A stretch of DNA of 64,000 nt from CAYRJD01 sp965247395 (lineage in GTDB: Bacteria > Actinomycetota > Acidimicrobiia > Acidimicrobiales > Poriferisodalaceae): the NCBI GenBank assembly GCA_965247395.1, contig OZ252012.1, positions 1,116,001 through 1,180,000 of the forward strand, written 5' to 3'. This document shows, one piece after another, positions 8,917 through 17,208 of this stretch; the stretch's first letter is position 1; the number at the start of each line of letters is the position of its first letter. A program made the translations under genes and the position numbers. Below the pieces are notes generated by a model. It did no database searches. It had not been told where the DNA came from and saw only the letters and a list, made by a program, of their open reading frames with translations.

Positions 8917-10008
8917 TCAGGCCTGAGCTGCGGTTGCTTCGCTGGCAGGATCGGCTTCGGGCTCGGCCGTGGCTTCGGCTGCGACCGTGTCGGTTGCGAC
9001 GGTGTCAGCTTCGGCAACATCTGGACTATCGGCTGCGTTGTCGTCTTCGGTTGCGTCCACAGCGTCGGTATCGGCAGCGCTGTCATCGGCAACTTTGGTG
9101 TCAGCTTCGGCAACATCTGGACTATCGGTTGAGCGCCGGGCTGACATATCCGGGACCGTTGCAGCAGCGGCGGCCTTATCAGCCAGTTCGGCTGCGATAC
9201 GCGCCTCACGAAGTGCGGACGCTTCCGAGGCAGCCTTAGCGGCAGCGGATTGTTCGGCTTCGATGCGAGCGGTTTCTTCGGGCGAGCGATTGGACGGAGC
9301 GGTGGCGATACCGGCTCGTTGCGCCATAAAGCGACCTTCGTGTGCTGCGTCGGCAATGACTCGACACAGCAACTGTGTGCTGCGGATGGAATCGTCGTTG
9401 CCGGGGATGACGTAGTCGATGGTGTCTGGATCGCTGTCGGAGTCGGCCACTGCCACTACCGGCAAACCAAGTCGGTTTGACTCGGCCACTGCAATGTGTT
9501 CTTTGGGTGTGTCGAGCACGAACACAACGTCCGGCAGCTTGGACATGTTGCGGATGCCATTCAAGTTGCGTTGCAGCTTGGCAAGCTCGCGCAGATGCAG
9601 TAGCGCCTCTTTTTTGGGCATGTTGTCGAAGTCGCCTGCACGCTCCATCCGTTCGTATTCGAGCATCTTGTCGACTCGGTCTCGGATGGTTCGGAAGTTG
9701 GTGAGCAGTCCACCCAGCCAGCGCTGGTTTACGTAGGGCATGCCGCACGCTTCGGCGTAGCTCATGATGGGCGCTTGCGCTTGGCGCTTGGTGCCTACAA
9801 AAAGAACGACGCCACCCTTGGCAACAGTGTCACGCACAAAGCGGTAGGCGTCTCCGACCAGACTCAGCGTCTGGTGTAGGTCAATGATGTAGATGCCGTT
9901 GCGTTCACCCGACAGATAGCGCTCCATCTTGGGATTCCAACGGCGGGTCTGGTGGCCGAAATGAACTCCTGCTTTGAGCAGGTCAGACATGGTGACAACA
10001 GCTGCCAT
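8917..10008 (-). CDS. rpsB: 30S ribosomal protein uS2 with long acidic tail
   Basis: uS2 is a 30S head/body protein. The N-terminal 230 residues are canonical (LLKAGVHFGHQTRRWNPKM, YIIDLHQT, FVGTKRQAQ, NQRWLGG, and VADSDSDPDTIDYVIPGNDD-type sequence). After about residue 260 comes a roughly 100-residue Ala/Asp/Glu/Thr tail with SPDVAEADT repeated. At DNA level an identical 32-base segment occurs at 9001-9032 and 9097-9128. Actinobacterial uS2 often has an acidic tail, but this one is long and repeat-built. A strong Shine-Dalgarno (GAGGAGG, about 8 bases before ATG) fixes the start. It heads the rpsB-tsf-pyrH-frr-cdsA-dxr-rseP-ispG series. Confidence 0.96.
   Translation of the reverse strand: MAAVVTMSDLLKAGVHFGHQTRRWNPKMERYLSGERNGIYIIDLHQTLSLVGDAYRFVRDTVAKGGVVLFVGTKRQAQAPIMSYAEACGMPYVNQRWLGGLLTNFRTIRDRVDKMLEYERMERAGDFDNMPKKEALLHLRELAKLQRNLNGIRNMSKLPDVVFVLDTPKEHIAVAESNRLGLPVVAVADSDSDPDTIDYVIPGNDDSIRSTQLLCRVIADAAHEGRFMAQRAGIATAPSNRSPEETARIEAEQSAAAKAASEASALREARIAAELADKAAAAATVPDMSARRSTDSPDVAEADTKVADDSAADTDAVDATEDDNAADSPDVAEADTVATDTVAAEATAEPEADPASEATAAQA
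9001..9128. repeat. Exact 32-base direct repeat inside rpsB tail
   Basis: Bases 9001-9032 and 9097-9128 are identical, spaced 96 bases apart. They encode the repeated SPDVAEADT segment of the acidic uS2 C-terminus. The spacing is a multiple of three, so the frame is kept and unequal recombination could lengthen or shorten the tail. Confidence 0.85.
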
Positions 10009-10160
10009 CTATTTCTCCTCCTCACGGTTGTTTGCTAAGTCGGTGGCGACACCGCTGACTAGTTGTTGGCTTTGTGCTTTTGCTTGGCCGACTAGTGCTG
10101 GCGGCGACCGTGAGGTCGCTCCGACTGAAGTTGGGAATAAGGGTGTGGTGGTGGTGGATA

Positions 10161-10180
10161 CAAAACCCGCTAGTGCGGGC
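10161..10180 (-). terminator. Rho-independent terminator after the M23-like gene
   Basis: On the minus strand CCCGC-ACTA-GCGGG is followed directly by TTTTG. It lies about 40 bases past the stop of the upstream LytM-like gene and before rpsB. It probably insulates the strongly expressed rpsB series from upstream transcription. The stem is short, so efficiency is uncertain. Confidence 0.6.
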
Positions 10181-10217
10181 GGAGCTGACGAGAGTCAATT
10201 CCGGGCTGGGAGTGTAG

Positions 10218-11147
10218 TCAAACGAGCACCACTAACCGCACTGGTGGTCGTCCGGTTGGTATGAGGCGGGGTCGTCTCACGCGGTTGCGCGAGCTGTCGG
10301 AGGCGGGGTCTCTGCCGATGCCTGCGCCTGTGTCTCTACCAGGGCCGGGCGGTGAGCGGGTCGGGAAGATCAGTTCCGGGTCTAGGTAGGTGTCACCACG
10401 ACGGACTCCTACGTGCAGTGTCTTGTTGGTGGTGCCCAAGATGTCGCCTGCTCGCACTCGCGCGCCTTTACTGACTCCGCTGGCGCCGCTGCCAAAGGTG
10501 GTGGTGCCGGCAATACCGGTGACTCCGCTGCCGGTGGCGCCGGCGATGGTTAGAACGCCTGAGTAAGAGGTGCGTAGTCCGTCTGCGTGTGAAACGGTTA
10601 CGTGCAAACGGCCGCCGACTTGGCCTGCAAAGCTAACGATCCCGTCGGCAGCAGCCCAAAAGGTTGAGCCGTAGGGCGTGGCGAACTCCAGGCCTCGGTT
10701 GCCAGGCCCGTAGCGGCTTTTTGGTGGGCGGAATGGATCGATGATGGTGCCGTTTGTGGGCCAGACATAGATAACGGCAGGCGGCTGGGCGACTTGTTGC
10801 GACTGGGCTTGTTGGGAGTGGGCTTGTTGGGAGTGGGCTTGTTGGGAGTGCGTTTGATTTAGGAGCGCTAGCGATGCGGTGTTCAAAGCGACTGCCACTG
10901 GCACTGGCGCTACTAATGACACTGCCATTGGTGCTGGAATTGGCTCTGGCAATGGTGCTGGAATTGACAGTGCCATTGGCTCTGGCATTAGCACCGCCAT
11001 TGGCTCTGGAATTGGCTCCGCGGTGTGTGAAGAATCTGCCGCACGCAAAGAACCTGTTCTCGGTGAAAAACCTGCTGTCGACAAAGCAACCGGATGAACA
11101 AAAGAGATCACCGCGAGCGCCAACGGAATAAATGCGGGACCAATCAA
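10218..11147 (-). CDS. LytM/M23-family cell-wall protein with degenerate zinc site
   Basis: A secreted or anchored LytM-fold protein: a hydrophobic N-terminus (about residues 3-25) is followed by a low-complexity linker and a domain at about 125-275. The linker has proline/methionine repeats, then tandem SQQAH units (DNA repeat near 10800-10855). Active M23 peptidases have HxGxD and a later HxH. Here the first motif reads NRGLEFATPYG (His to Asn, Asp to Glu) and the second region reads SHADGLRTSYSGV, lacking the HxH pair, while LHVGVRRGDTYLDPEL is kept. It may therefore act as a non-enzymatic hydrolase regulator. The start is a TTG at 11147; an in-frame stop three codons upstream excludes anything longer. 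Actinobacteria commonly carry an M23 gene beside rpsB. Confidence 0.8.
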   Translation of the reverse strand: MIGPAFIPLALAVISFVHPVALSTAGFSPRTGSLRAADSSHTAEPIPEPMAVLMPEPMALSIPAPLPEPIPAPMAVSLVAPVPVAVALNTASLALLNQTHSQQAHSQQAHSQQAQSQQVAQPPAVIYVWPTNGTIIDPFRPPKSRYGPGNRGLEFATPYGSTFWAAADGIVSFAGQVGGRLHVTVSHADGLRTSYSGVLTIAGATGSGVTGIAGTTTFGSGASGVSKGARVRAGDILGTTNKTLHVGVRRGDTYLDPELIFPTRSPPGPGRDTGAGIGRDPASDSSRNRVRRPRLIPTGRPPVRLVVLV

Positions 11148-11244
11148 CTGGGCCTACTCACCTGAGACCCCACCTAAGGCCCTACTTCTCAATTTCTCAC
11201 CTGAGGCCCTACTTGCGCAGAACTTGCACAGATTATTTGCACAG

Positions 11245-11256
11245 ATTTGCGCAAAT
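11245..11256. promoter_or_regulatory. 12-base palindrome between divergent M23-like gene and xerC
   Basis: ATTTGCGCAAAT is a perfect dyad in the 156-base divergent spacer. It is preceded by two copies of TTGCACAGAT-like sequence (11224 and 11238 region) and by a duplicated CACCTGAG(A/G)CCC segment (11159 and 11200 region). Position and symmetry suit an operator, but no regulator can be named. Confidence 0.4.
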
Positions 11257-11290
11257 TTGCTTAGGGATTTACTTAGTGCAGGGCGATCGG

Positions 11291-11296
11291 TACCTT
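11291..11296 (+). promoter_or_regulatory. Candidate leaderless -10 box of xerC
   Basis: TACCTT ends seven bases before the GTG at 11304. TANNNT followed by 6-7 bases and a GTG/ATG is the pattern of leaderless actinobacterial transcripts and favours GTG 11304 over the TTG at 11295, which overlaps the box. Confidence 0.5.
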
Positions 11297-11303
11297 GAGC
11301 CAC

Positions 11304-12236
11304 GTGAACTACGACGCACAACAGGGCAAGCGCGTGGCGAACGAGGCGTGGCGAATAGGTGAGTTCATCACCAGTCTCACTGCCGCCAGTGAAGCCACGA
11401 AGCTCGCCTATGGCGATGACGTGACGCAGTTTGCGTTCTGGGCGGAGCGCGGCAGCACGACTGGACCTGAGTTGGTTACTCGCCTTACCTTGCGGCGCTA
11501 CATCGCTCATCTAACAACTCGTTCACTCAAACGGCGAACGATCGCTCGCAAAGCATCCAGCTTGCGCCGTTATTTTCGCTGGCTGCTGCGGCTTGGCGGC
11601 ATTGCGATCAATCCTGCTGCCGATTTGAGCGCGCCAACAAGTGGTGGTCGTCTGCCGACGATCTTGAGCACGTCCGAAATCACTGACATGTTGGGCGATA
11701 GCGACGACTCGGCACCTTCTGACCCGTTGATGCTGCGCGATTTGATGGTGCTTGAAGTGCTGTATGGCAGCGGTTTGCGTGTGGGCGAGTTTTGCGGCCT
11801 GAATGCCAGCGATTTTCAACCCGGAATGGAGAATTTGACGGTCATGGGTAAAGGGTCGAAGCAACGGAGGTTGCCGCTGAGCGAACCGGCGCAACGCTTG
11901 CTGACTGCCTGGCACAACGGCGGGTCGCGGGCTTTTGACTTGGAGGTGCTGGAAGCCAATGCGGTGCGAGACGAGCATGCGTTGGTGGTGAATCGTCGTG
12001 GCAACCGGATAACCGGTAGCAACATTCGGCGAATACTTGATGAGCGATCTTCGACACCGACTCATCCACATGCGCTGCGTCATTCGTTTGCTACGCACTT
12101 GCTCGATGGAGGTGCTGATCTGCGGGTAGTGCAAGAGCTGCTGGGGCATGCGAGCTTGTCGACCACGCAGATTTACACGCACGTCAGCCGGGAGCGACTG
12201 CGGAAGGTGTACGACACTTCGCATCCTCGCGCCTAA
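11304..12236 (+). CDS. xerC: Tyrosine recombinase XerC-type
   Basis: Xer recombinases resolve chromosome dimers at dif with a partner recombinase and FtsK. The N-terminal SAM-like DNA-binding domain covers about residues 10-95. The catalytic domain shows the Arg of GSGLRVGE, a Lys in the beta-hairpin (MGKGSKQRRLPL), HALRHSFATHLLDGG, LLGHASLSTTQIYTHVS with the second His, and the nucleophile Tyr. About 310 residues is family length. I prefer GTG 11304 because of the -10-like box just upstream; TTG 11295 would add three residues. It lies beside dprA, as xerC often does in Actinobacteria. XerC rather than XerD is inferred from that context only. Confidence 0.88.
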   Translation: MNYDAQQGKRVANEAWRIGEFITSLTAASEATKLAYGDDVTQFAFWAERGSTTGPELVTRLTLRRYIAHLTTRSLKRRTIARKASSLRRYFRWLLRLGGIAINPAADLSAPTSGGRLPTILSTSEITDMLGDSDDSAPSDPLMLRDLMVLEVLYGSGLRVGEFCGLNASDFQPGMENLTVMGKGSKQRRLPLSEPAQRLLTAWHNGGSRAFDLEVLEANAVRDEHALVVNRRGNRITGSNIRRILDERSSTPTHPHALRHSFATHLLDGGADLRVVQELLGHASLSTTQIYTHVSRERLRKVYDTSHPRA

Positions 12237-12274
12237 GTGTTGTTGGACGCTGAGGGGTTGGGTTGGGTTCGGAG

Positions 12275-13669
12275 TCATCGCACGCGCTCCCACCAGCCAC
12301 CCGATTCGATTACCCAACCGTTCTGGCGCAGTCGATCAAGCATTAGAGCGGTTTGAGCTAGCGAGCTACTAGTGCTGGTGCTACCGCTGGTGTTGGTGTT
12401 CGTGTTGGTACTGGTGATTAACTCATCGATCGTGGCGGGGCCTGCGATTAGCTGATCGAGCAGTTTGGTTTCTTTTGGGCCTAGATCGTTTGACTCGGGA
12501 TCGTTTGGGCTTATCTCGCTCGCGCAGGGCGTGCTCGAGCTGGAGTCGCTAGGGCTTGATTTGCTCGAGTTTGGTTTACTCGAGTTTGATTGCGAGCTGA
12601 AAGGCTCTGGCTGAAAGCTGAAAGGCAACGCGCCGGGGGTTAGGTCTAGGGCTAGCAATACGTCTTCGACACCGCGCACTACCGCGCATCCGTCGGCTAG
12701 CAATGCGTTTGGGCCCTCAGAGCTGCGGGCGGTAATAGGACCGGGCACTGCCATCACTGGCACGCCACGCTCGGCTGCCTCATCTACCGTGTAAAACGAT
12801 CCACCGGTTGGGCCGGACTCCACCACGATCACTACCTCTGCCAGAGCAGCGATGAGCCGGTTACGGGCTGGAAAATGCCACTTACGCGGCGAGGTTCCCA
12901 TCGGATACTCGCTCAGCAAGGTGCCTGATGTTGCTATGTCGTGCCAAAGCTGGGAGTTGCTGGGTGGATAAATCACATCAAGCCCCGATGCCACGACGCC
13001 TATGACCGCTCCCCCAGCTTGATGAGCGGCACGTTGAGCCTCGCCGTCGATACCGCTGGCTAGGCCAGATACAACAGTTACGCCTGCGTGGGCTAGTCCG
13101 GTGCCGAGGCGTTGCGCGACGGCTCGGCCATAACCGGAGCAGCGTCTGGTTCCCACGATGGCGACGCGGCGGCTCTCATAGTTCACCGGGGTTCCTTTTC
13201 GGAACAGCATTGTTGGTGGCTCCGGGTCGTTTTGCCATAACGGGATTTGAGCAAGCTGCGCGGGGGTTTCTAGGTGGATACCGGCTTGGCGGTGGCTCTG
13301 AAGCAGGTCATCGCCGCTGACTTTGCGCAGTGCCGTTGCCCAGGTGTGTAGGCGATCAACGTTTACGCCTTTGCAGTTGAGAAGCGCCACAAGCTGAGAC
13401 GGCTTCGGGTGGCGTAAAGCGGCTAGTGCTTGAGTGGCTGTGCGAGTTTGGGCTGCGTGAGTCTGGGTTAGGTGAGTCTGGGTAGTAGCGCTTGCCTGGT
13501 GGCTTGCGTAATCACTAGCAGTGCTATCACCGTGGTCGGCTAGCAGCGCGCGCAGGCGATTGGGGCCAAGGTCTTCAACAGAAAGCAGCGCCAGCAACGC
13601 GGCAAGCTCTATGTCGTTGGCTGTGTTGGCTGTAGCTATGCCGCTGCCACTGGCACTGTCGCTGGACAT
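12275..13669 (-). CDS. dprA: DNA-processing protein DprA
   Basis: DprA loads RecA on incoming single-stranded DNA during natural transformation and is widespread even in non-competent species. The Rossmann-like domain is complete: VAIVGTRRCSGYGR, VVSGLASGIDGEAQRAAH, GVVASGLDVIYPP, LLSEYPMGTSPRKWHFPARN and VVIVVESGPTGGS. A helical SAM-like region precedes it. After the core comes a Ser/Asn-rich linker, then a C-terminal winged-helix segment (LDQLIAGPATIDELI to RQNGWVIESGGWWERVR) itself interrupted by a Thr/Asn/Ser run. These low-complexity inserts make it long (464 residues). The ATG overlaps the comM stop (TGATG), so the two are coupled. It converges on xerC with 38 bases between them. Confidence 0.94.
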   Translation of the reverse strand: MSSDSASGSGIATANTANDIELAALLALLSVEDLGPNRLRALLADHGDSTASDYASHQASATTQTHLTQTHAAQTRTATQALAALRHPKPSQLVALLNCKGVNVDRLHTWATALRKVSGDDLLQSHRQAGIHLETPAQLAQIPLWQNDPEPPTMLFRKGTPVNYESRRVAIVGTRRCSGYGRAVAQRLGTGLAHAGVTVVSGLASGIDGEAQRAAHQAGGAVIGVVASGLDVIYPPSNSQLWHDIATSGTLLSEYPMGTSPRKWHFPARNRLIAALAEVVIVVESGPTGGSFYTVDEAAERGVPVMAVPGPITARSSEGPNALLADGCAVVRGVEDVLLALDLTPGALPFSFQPEPFSSQSNSSKPNSSKSSPSDSSSSTPCASEISPNDPESNDLGPKETKLLDQLIAGPATIDELITSTNTNTNTSGSTSTSSSLAQTALMLDRLRQNGWVIESGGWWERVR

Positions 13670-15186
13670 CAGTTCGCCACCACGCCAAGCAACTTGTTGG
13701 TGTCGGCTCGCAAAGACAATGCCAACGCCAATTGCTCTTGCGTTAGAAGCGGCTCTTCTCCGGCCAGGTCGGCAATCGTCAAAGCAACACTGCGTACGCG
13801 CTGCAGACCGCGTCCGCTGAGCGTGCCGTCTTCAAGGCGCGCATGTAACAGCTTTTTGGCCTGCGGAGTGAGTGCTGAAACCTCGTCTAGCTCTGGCCCG
13901 GTCAACTCGGCATTGGACTCAACGTTGCGCTCGGCCGCACGTTGACGGGCCTGCGCTACGCGCTTTGCTACCGGCGCTGTTTCTTCTTCTTGGCTGTTGG
14001 CCTTTAGCAGCGTGCCGGCGCTGGGTCGCTGCACCATGATACGTAAGTCGAATCGGTCAAGTAGCGGTCCCGATAGGCGACGGGCGTAACGCCTGCGCGC
14101 AGTCTCCGGGCAGCGACATCGCCCCGGCCGCCCGGCTTCGCCGCAGGGGCAGGGATTCATGGCTGCCACCAACAAGAACCGAGCCGGAAACACACAGTTT
14201 CCAGCCGATCGGCTGATGCGGATGACGCCCTCCTCTAACGGCTGGCGCAACGCCTCTAAGGCTGGCTGAGAAAATTCTCCTAGCTCATCTAAGAACAGAA
14301 CTCCGCGGTGCGCCAACGAAATCTCGCCTGGACGGATCGCACCCGCTCCGCCGCCCACTAGCGCAACCAGCGTGGAGGAGTGATGAGGATGACGCAGCAC
14401 CGGTCGAGTAGCTAGCCCAGTCGGCAGATCCATGCCAGCTGCGGACTGAATGCGACTGGCTTCTAAGGCGTATTTGTGCGGCAGTTCGGGCAGCAGACCG
14501 ACAAGCCGGCGTGCCAGCATCGTCTTACCTGCGCCGGGTGGCCCAAGCATCAACAAATGGTGCGCTCCAGCCGCGGCCACCTCGACGGCTTGACGGGCTT
14601 GCGGTTGACCCAGCACATCGCCGAAATCGGGAACCACCGGCAGAGGTGGCTCCGGTGGCATTGGTGGTGGGTCGGGCCAGGTTGCGTGGCCATTGACAGC
14701 GGAGGCCAGATGCCCTAAGCACTTAACGGCCTGGACATCGCGTGGGTCTGCTGCCGCGGCTTGGTGGTATGCATCGGTGGCCACGATCACCTCGTGGTCG
14801 GCGAGCACGGCCGCCAGTGGCAGCACACCGGGTGTAGATCTGACTGTGCCGTCGAGGCCGAGCTCGCCTATGAATGCGCGGTTTTCAAGTGCTGCGGCGG
14901 GGATCTGTTCGGTAGCACTGAGCACGGCCACGGCTATCGCTAGGTCAAGCGCTGCTCCGCCCTTGCGTATGCCTGATGGGGCGAGATTTACGGTGACTCG
15001 GCGTTGAGGCCATTCCAACCCTGAGCTGAGCACTGCTGCGCGCACGCGATCACGGGCTTCACGGCAGGCGGTGTCGGGCAAGCCAACGATGGTGAATGAC
15101 GGCAGGCCGTTGGATAGGTGCACCTCGACTTGTACGACGTGACCTTTGACTCCAACGAGCGTGGCTGACGTGGCCACAGCGAGCAT
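13669..15186 (-). CDS. comM: YifB/ComM-family AAA+ Mg-chelatase-like ATPase
   Basis: ComM is a hexameric helicase that promotes branch migration during integration of transformed DNA. The N-terminal Lon-like fold begins MLAVATSATLVG and includes NGLPSFTIVGLPDTA and VTVNLAPSGIRKGGAALDLAIA. The AAA+ core has Walker A GPPGAGKTML, Walker B GVLFLDELGEF, and MNPCPCGEAGRPGRCRC with clustered cysteines. ATG 15186 is preferred because GGAGAG stands six bases before it; a longer frame begins at 15225. It is coupled to dprA, with yraN nearby, the usual actinobacterial yraN-comM-dprA cluster. Confidence 0.94.
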   Translation of the reverse strand: MLAVATSATLVGVKGHVVQVEVHLSNGLPSFTIVGLPDTACREARDRVRAAVLSSGLEWPQRRVTVNLAPSGIRKGGAALDLAIAVAVLSATEQIPAAALENRAFIGELGLDGTVRSTPGVLPLAAVLADHEVIVATDAYHQAAAADPRDVQAVKCLGHLASAVNGHATWPDPPPMPPEPPLPVVPDFGDVLGQPQARQAVEVAAAGAHHLLMLGPPGAGKTMLARRLVGLLPELPHKYALEASRIQSAAGMDLPTGLATRPVLRHPHHSSTLVALVGGGAGAIRPGEISLAHRGVLFLDELGEFSQPALEALRQPLEEGVIRISRSAGNCVFPARFLLVAAMNPCPCGEAGRPGRCRCPETARRRYARRLSGPLLDRFDLRIMVQRPSAGTLLKANSQEEETAPVAKRVAQARQRAAERNVESNAELTGPELDEVSALTPQAKKLLHARLEDGTLSGRGLQRVRSVALTIADLAGEEPLLTQEQLALALSLRADTNKLLGVVAN

Positions 15187-15435
15187 GTGCAACTCTCCGG
15201 GTGCTTGCGCCGCAGCGGGAGACAACGCAGGGTGCGTCGGCTGCGACGGTGATGGGGAGGCGACCCGACTGGGTTGCGATAAGCGGAAGCGGATCTCGGA
15301 GTGATCTAGTGGGAGTGATCGGAGTGATTTACCGGCGGCGGCTAGGCGAAACCCTAAACGAGGGTTGAGACTTTGTCGTCTGCAATATTGATGTCTGCAA
15401 TATTGTCATCTGGAATTTGGCTGGTGGAGTTGTGA

Positions 15436-15585
15436 ATGGTGTCCGCCGCGAGAAGGACGGGCGATACTTCAGAGGTGGGCTACAACCCTTATCGCAAACA
15501 AAGTCGCAACAAGGCCGACATTGCAGTGGTGGCTGCGGCCGTGTTGGCGGTGGTGGTGCTTGTGGCTTGGGCGCTGCTGGGCTGA
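15436..15585 (+). CDS. Small single-pass membrane protein (49 aa)
   Basis: A 50-codon frame from ATG 15436 to TGA 15583-15585, preceded by GGTGGAG about seven bases upstream. The product has a polar N-terminus of about 27 residues with the segment GYNPYRKQSRNKAD. One continuous hydrophobic helix follows (about residues 29-48, Val/Ala/Leu-rich with a Trp) and ends in ALLG. This topology, the good ribosome-binding site and the membrane helix argue for a real gene, probably a tail-anchored protein. Function is unknown. It ends four bases before the convergent yraN stop. Upstream, TCTGCAATATTG occurs twice (15379 and 15394 region) where its promoter should be. Confidence 0.6.
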   Translation: MVSAARRTGDTSEVGYNPYRKQSRNKADIAVVAAAVLAVVVLVAWALLG

Positions 15586-15589
15586 CAAC

Positions 15590-15955
15590 TCAAAATGCAT
15601 TCTCCATCACTGAGATTTTGCCTGCCACGATTGAAACGACATCGAATCGCAGATTGCGTGTTGCTGATCCGAGGGACACGCCTTCATCGCGAGCCTCACG
15701 CAAGAATTCCATGGCCAGGCCGCAGATACGGCGTTGCTTGTCTGCAGTAACAGCCTCGAAGCCGCTGCCAAACCGATCGCTGGAGCGGGTCTTTACCTCG
15801 CAGAAAACGAGCTGGTGCTCACCAGCAAGAACAAGGTCTAGCTCGCCTGAGCTAGTTCGCCAGTTGCGAGCGACTACCTGATAGCCGCGATCGACATACC
15901 ACTGCTGCGCGATGTCTTCACCGTGACGTCCGAGGGCCTGACGTGCATTCGTCAT
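15590..15955 (-). CDS. yraN: YraN-family (UPF0102) endonuclease-like protein
   Basis: The 121-residue product matches the UPF0102 family: RHGEDIAQQWYVDRGYQVVARNWR at the N-terminus, then GELDLVLAGEHQLVFCEVKTR. The last part is a PD-(D/E)xK-like core with Glu, Asp and the Glu-Val-Lys triplet. A nuclease-like fold is established for the family but the cellular role is not. It normally lies between rnhB and comM in Actinobacteria; here no rnhB is found between it and rplS. Confidence 0.92.
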   Translation of the reverse strand: MTNARQALGRHGEDIAQQWYVDRGYQVVARNWRTSSGELDLVLAGEHQLVFCEVKTRSSDRFGSGFEAVTADKQRRICGLAMEFLREARDEGVSLGSATRNLRFDVVSIVAGKISVMENAF

Positions 15956-15981
15956 ACCCCAGAACTTAGAACCGCTTTTGG

Positions 15982-16326
15982 CTAGAAACGCTTTTCTTTT
16001 ATACGCGCAGCCTTGCCGATGCGGTCGCGCATGTAATACAGCTTGGCGCGGCGCACATCGCCTGTCGCCATCCGTTCAATCTTGGCGATGCTTGGAGCGT
16101 GCAGCGGGAAGGTGCGTTCCACACCGACGCCGAAGCTCAACTTGCGAACCGTGAACGACTCTGAAATGCCGGTACCGCGACGAGAGATGACGTAGCCCTC
16201 AAACACCTGTGTGCGCTGGCGGTTGCCTTCCACCACCTGGACGTGAACCTTGACGGTGTCGCCGGGCTTGAAATCGGGATGGTCGTCGCGTAGATGCGGC
16301 TTTTCGATTATGTCGGTGCTACGCAT
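15982..16326 (-). CDS. rplS: 50S ribosomal protein bL19
   Basis: bL19 sits at the 30S-50S interface. The protein contains DDHPDFKPGDTVKVHVQVVEGNRQR and the segments VFEGYVISRRGTGISESFTVRKLSFGVGVERTFPLHAP and KLYYMRDRIGKAARIKE, spanning the whole family. I place the start at ATG 16326 (114 residues, family length, AAAGG upstream). A frame running to 16404 would add 26 non-conserved residues. It follows trmD, as in most bacteria. Confidence 0.95.
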   Translation of the reverse strand: MRSTDIIEKPHLRDDHPDFKPGDTVKVHVQVVEGNRQRTQVFEGYVISRRGTGISESFTVRKLSFGVGVERTFPLHAPSIAKIERMATGDVRRAKLYYMRDRIGKAARIKEKRF

Positions 16327-16449
16327 TTGGTGTGCCTTTGTTCGTGGTTTATCTGGCGTGCTGGGCTGAGGTTTCGTCTGGGCTCTTGCCCGGTCAGCTG
16401 CCAAGAGATTTCCGCAGGTCGGAGTTGCCGCTGGGTAAAGGCTAAAGAG

Positions 16450-17181
16450 CTATAGCTCTAATCCAAACTCTTCCAGCCAGCTCCGCTCTTGCCCGGTTAG
16501 CGGACGCGCCTCTAACAGATCGGGTCTTACTGCAGCGGTGCGCACTATCGCCATGCAGTGACGCCAGCGAGCGACCCTGGCGTGATCGCCGCTTCGCAAT
16601 ATCTCGGGCACCGCCAAACCTTCAAACATCGCTGGCCGAGTCCATTGCGGATGCTCCAGCAGGCCGTCAGAAAAACTCTCGTTCAGTGGTGAGTCGGCGT
16701 TGCCGAGCACGCCTGGCAGTAGGCGCGCCACGGCTTCGATGATGAGCATGGCCGCAAACTCTCCGCCCGCTAGCACGACATCGCCAACGGACACCTCGCC
16801 ATCTACTAACTCAGTGCGGATGCGTTCGTCGACACCTTCGTAGCGACCACACAACAGGCTGAAGCCGTTGGTTTCGGCTAGCTCGACAGCGAAGGCTTGA
16901 TCGAAGCGCCGACCTCCTGGGTCTAACAACAGTAGAGGCCGCGGTGGATTTGTTTGACGGACTGCGGAGAAAGTCGGGGCTGGGCTCAGGATCATGCCGG
17001 GTCCGCCGCCAAAAGGTGAGTCGTCTACAGACTGGTGAGGGTCGGTTGTGGCCATGCGTAGGTCGCGGCCGTTGACGGTGAGCAGGTCATTGTCTTGGGC
17101 TCTACCGAGAATCGATAGCCGCGCCATGGCGTCGACCTCGGCCGGGAAGATGGTGAACACATCGACTTGAAACGGTGACAT
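16450..17181 (-). CDS. trmD: tRNA (guanine-37-N1)-methyltransferase TrmD
   Basis: TrmD methylates G37 of tRNAs reading CNN codons and prevents +1 frameshifts. The SPOUT domain is complete: VDVFTIFP start, DDSPFGGGPGMIL, the trefoil-knot region LLLDPGGRRFDQ and LLCGRYEGVDERI, VSVGDVVLAGGE, and the NESFSDGLLEHPQWTRP loop. 243 residues is normal. It lies between rimM and rplS in the standard rpsP-rimM-trmD-rplS order. Confidence 0.97.
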   Translation of the reverse strand: MSPFQVDVFTIFPAEVDAMARLSILGRAQDNDLLTVNGRDLRMATTDPHQSVDDSPFGGGPGMILSPAPTFSAVRQTNPPRPLLLLDPGGRRFDQAFAVELAETNGFSLLCGRYEGVDERIRTELVDGEVSVGDVVLAGGEFAAMLIIEAVARLLPGVLGNADSPLNESFSDGLLEHPQWTRPAMFEGLAVPEILRSGDHARVARWRHCMAIVRTAAVRPDLLEARPLTGQERSWLEEFGLEL

Positions 17182-17208
17182 GGTGCTGTTAGTTCTTAGT
17201 TGGAATAG

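Noticed and set aside
8916..9356. Upstream extension of the tsf frame
   Set aside because: The reading is a shifted copy of the rpsB tail, giving Pro/Lys-rich nonsense; EF-Ts begins at the ATG at 8915.
10009..10217. A gene in the rpsB upstream spacer
   Set aside because: Short plus-strand frames here have no ribosome-binding site and cross the terminator; the stretch is best read as rpsB promoter plus terminator.
11523..12317. 264-codon minus-strand open frame
   Set aside because: It lies antisense to xerC, whose product has all catalytic residues; the antisense product shows only composition-driven Gln/Arg/His sequence and no motif.
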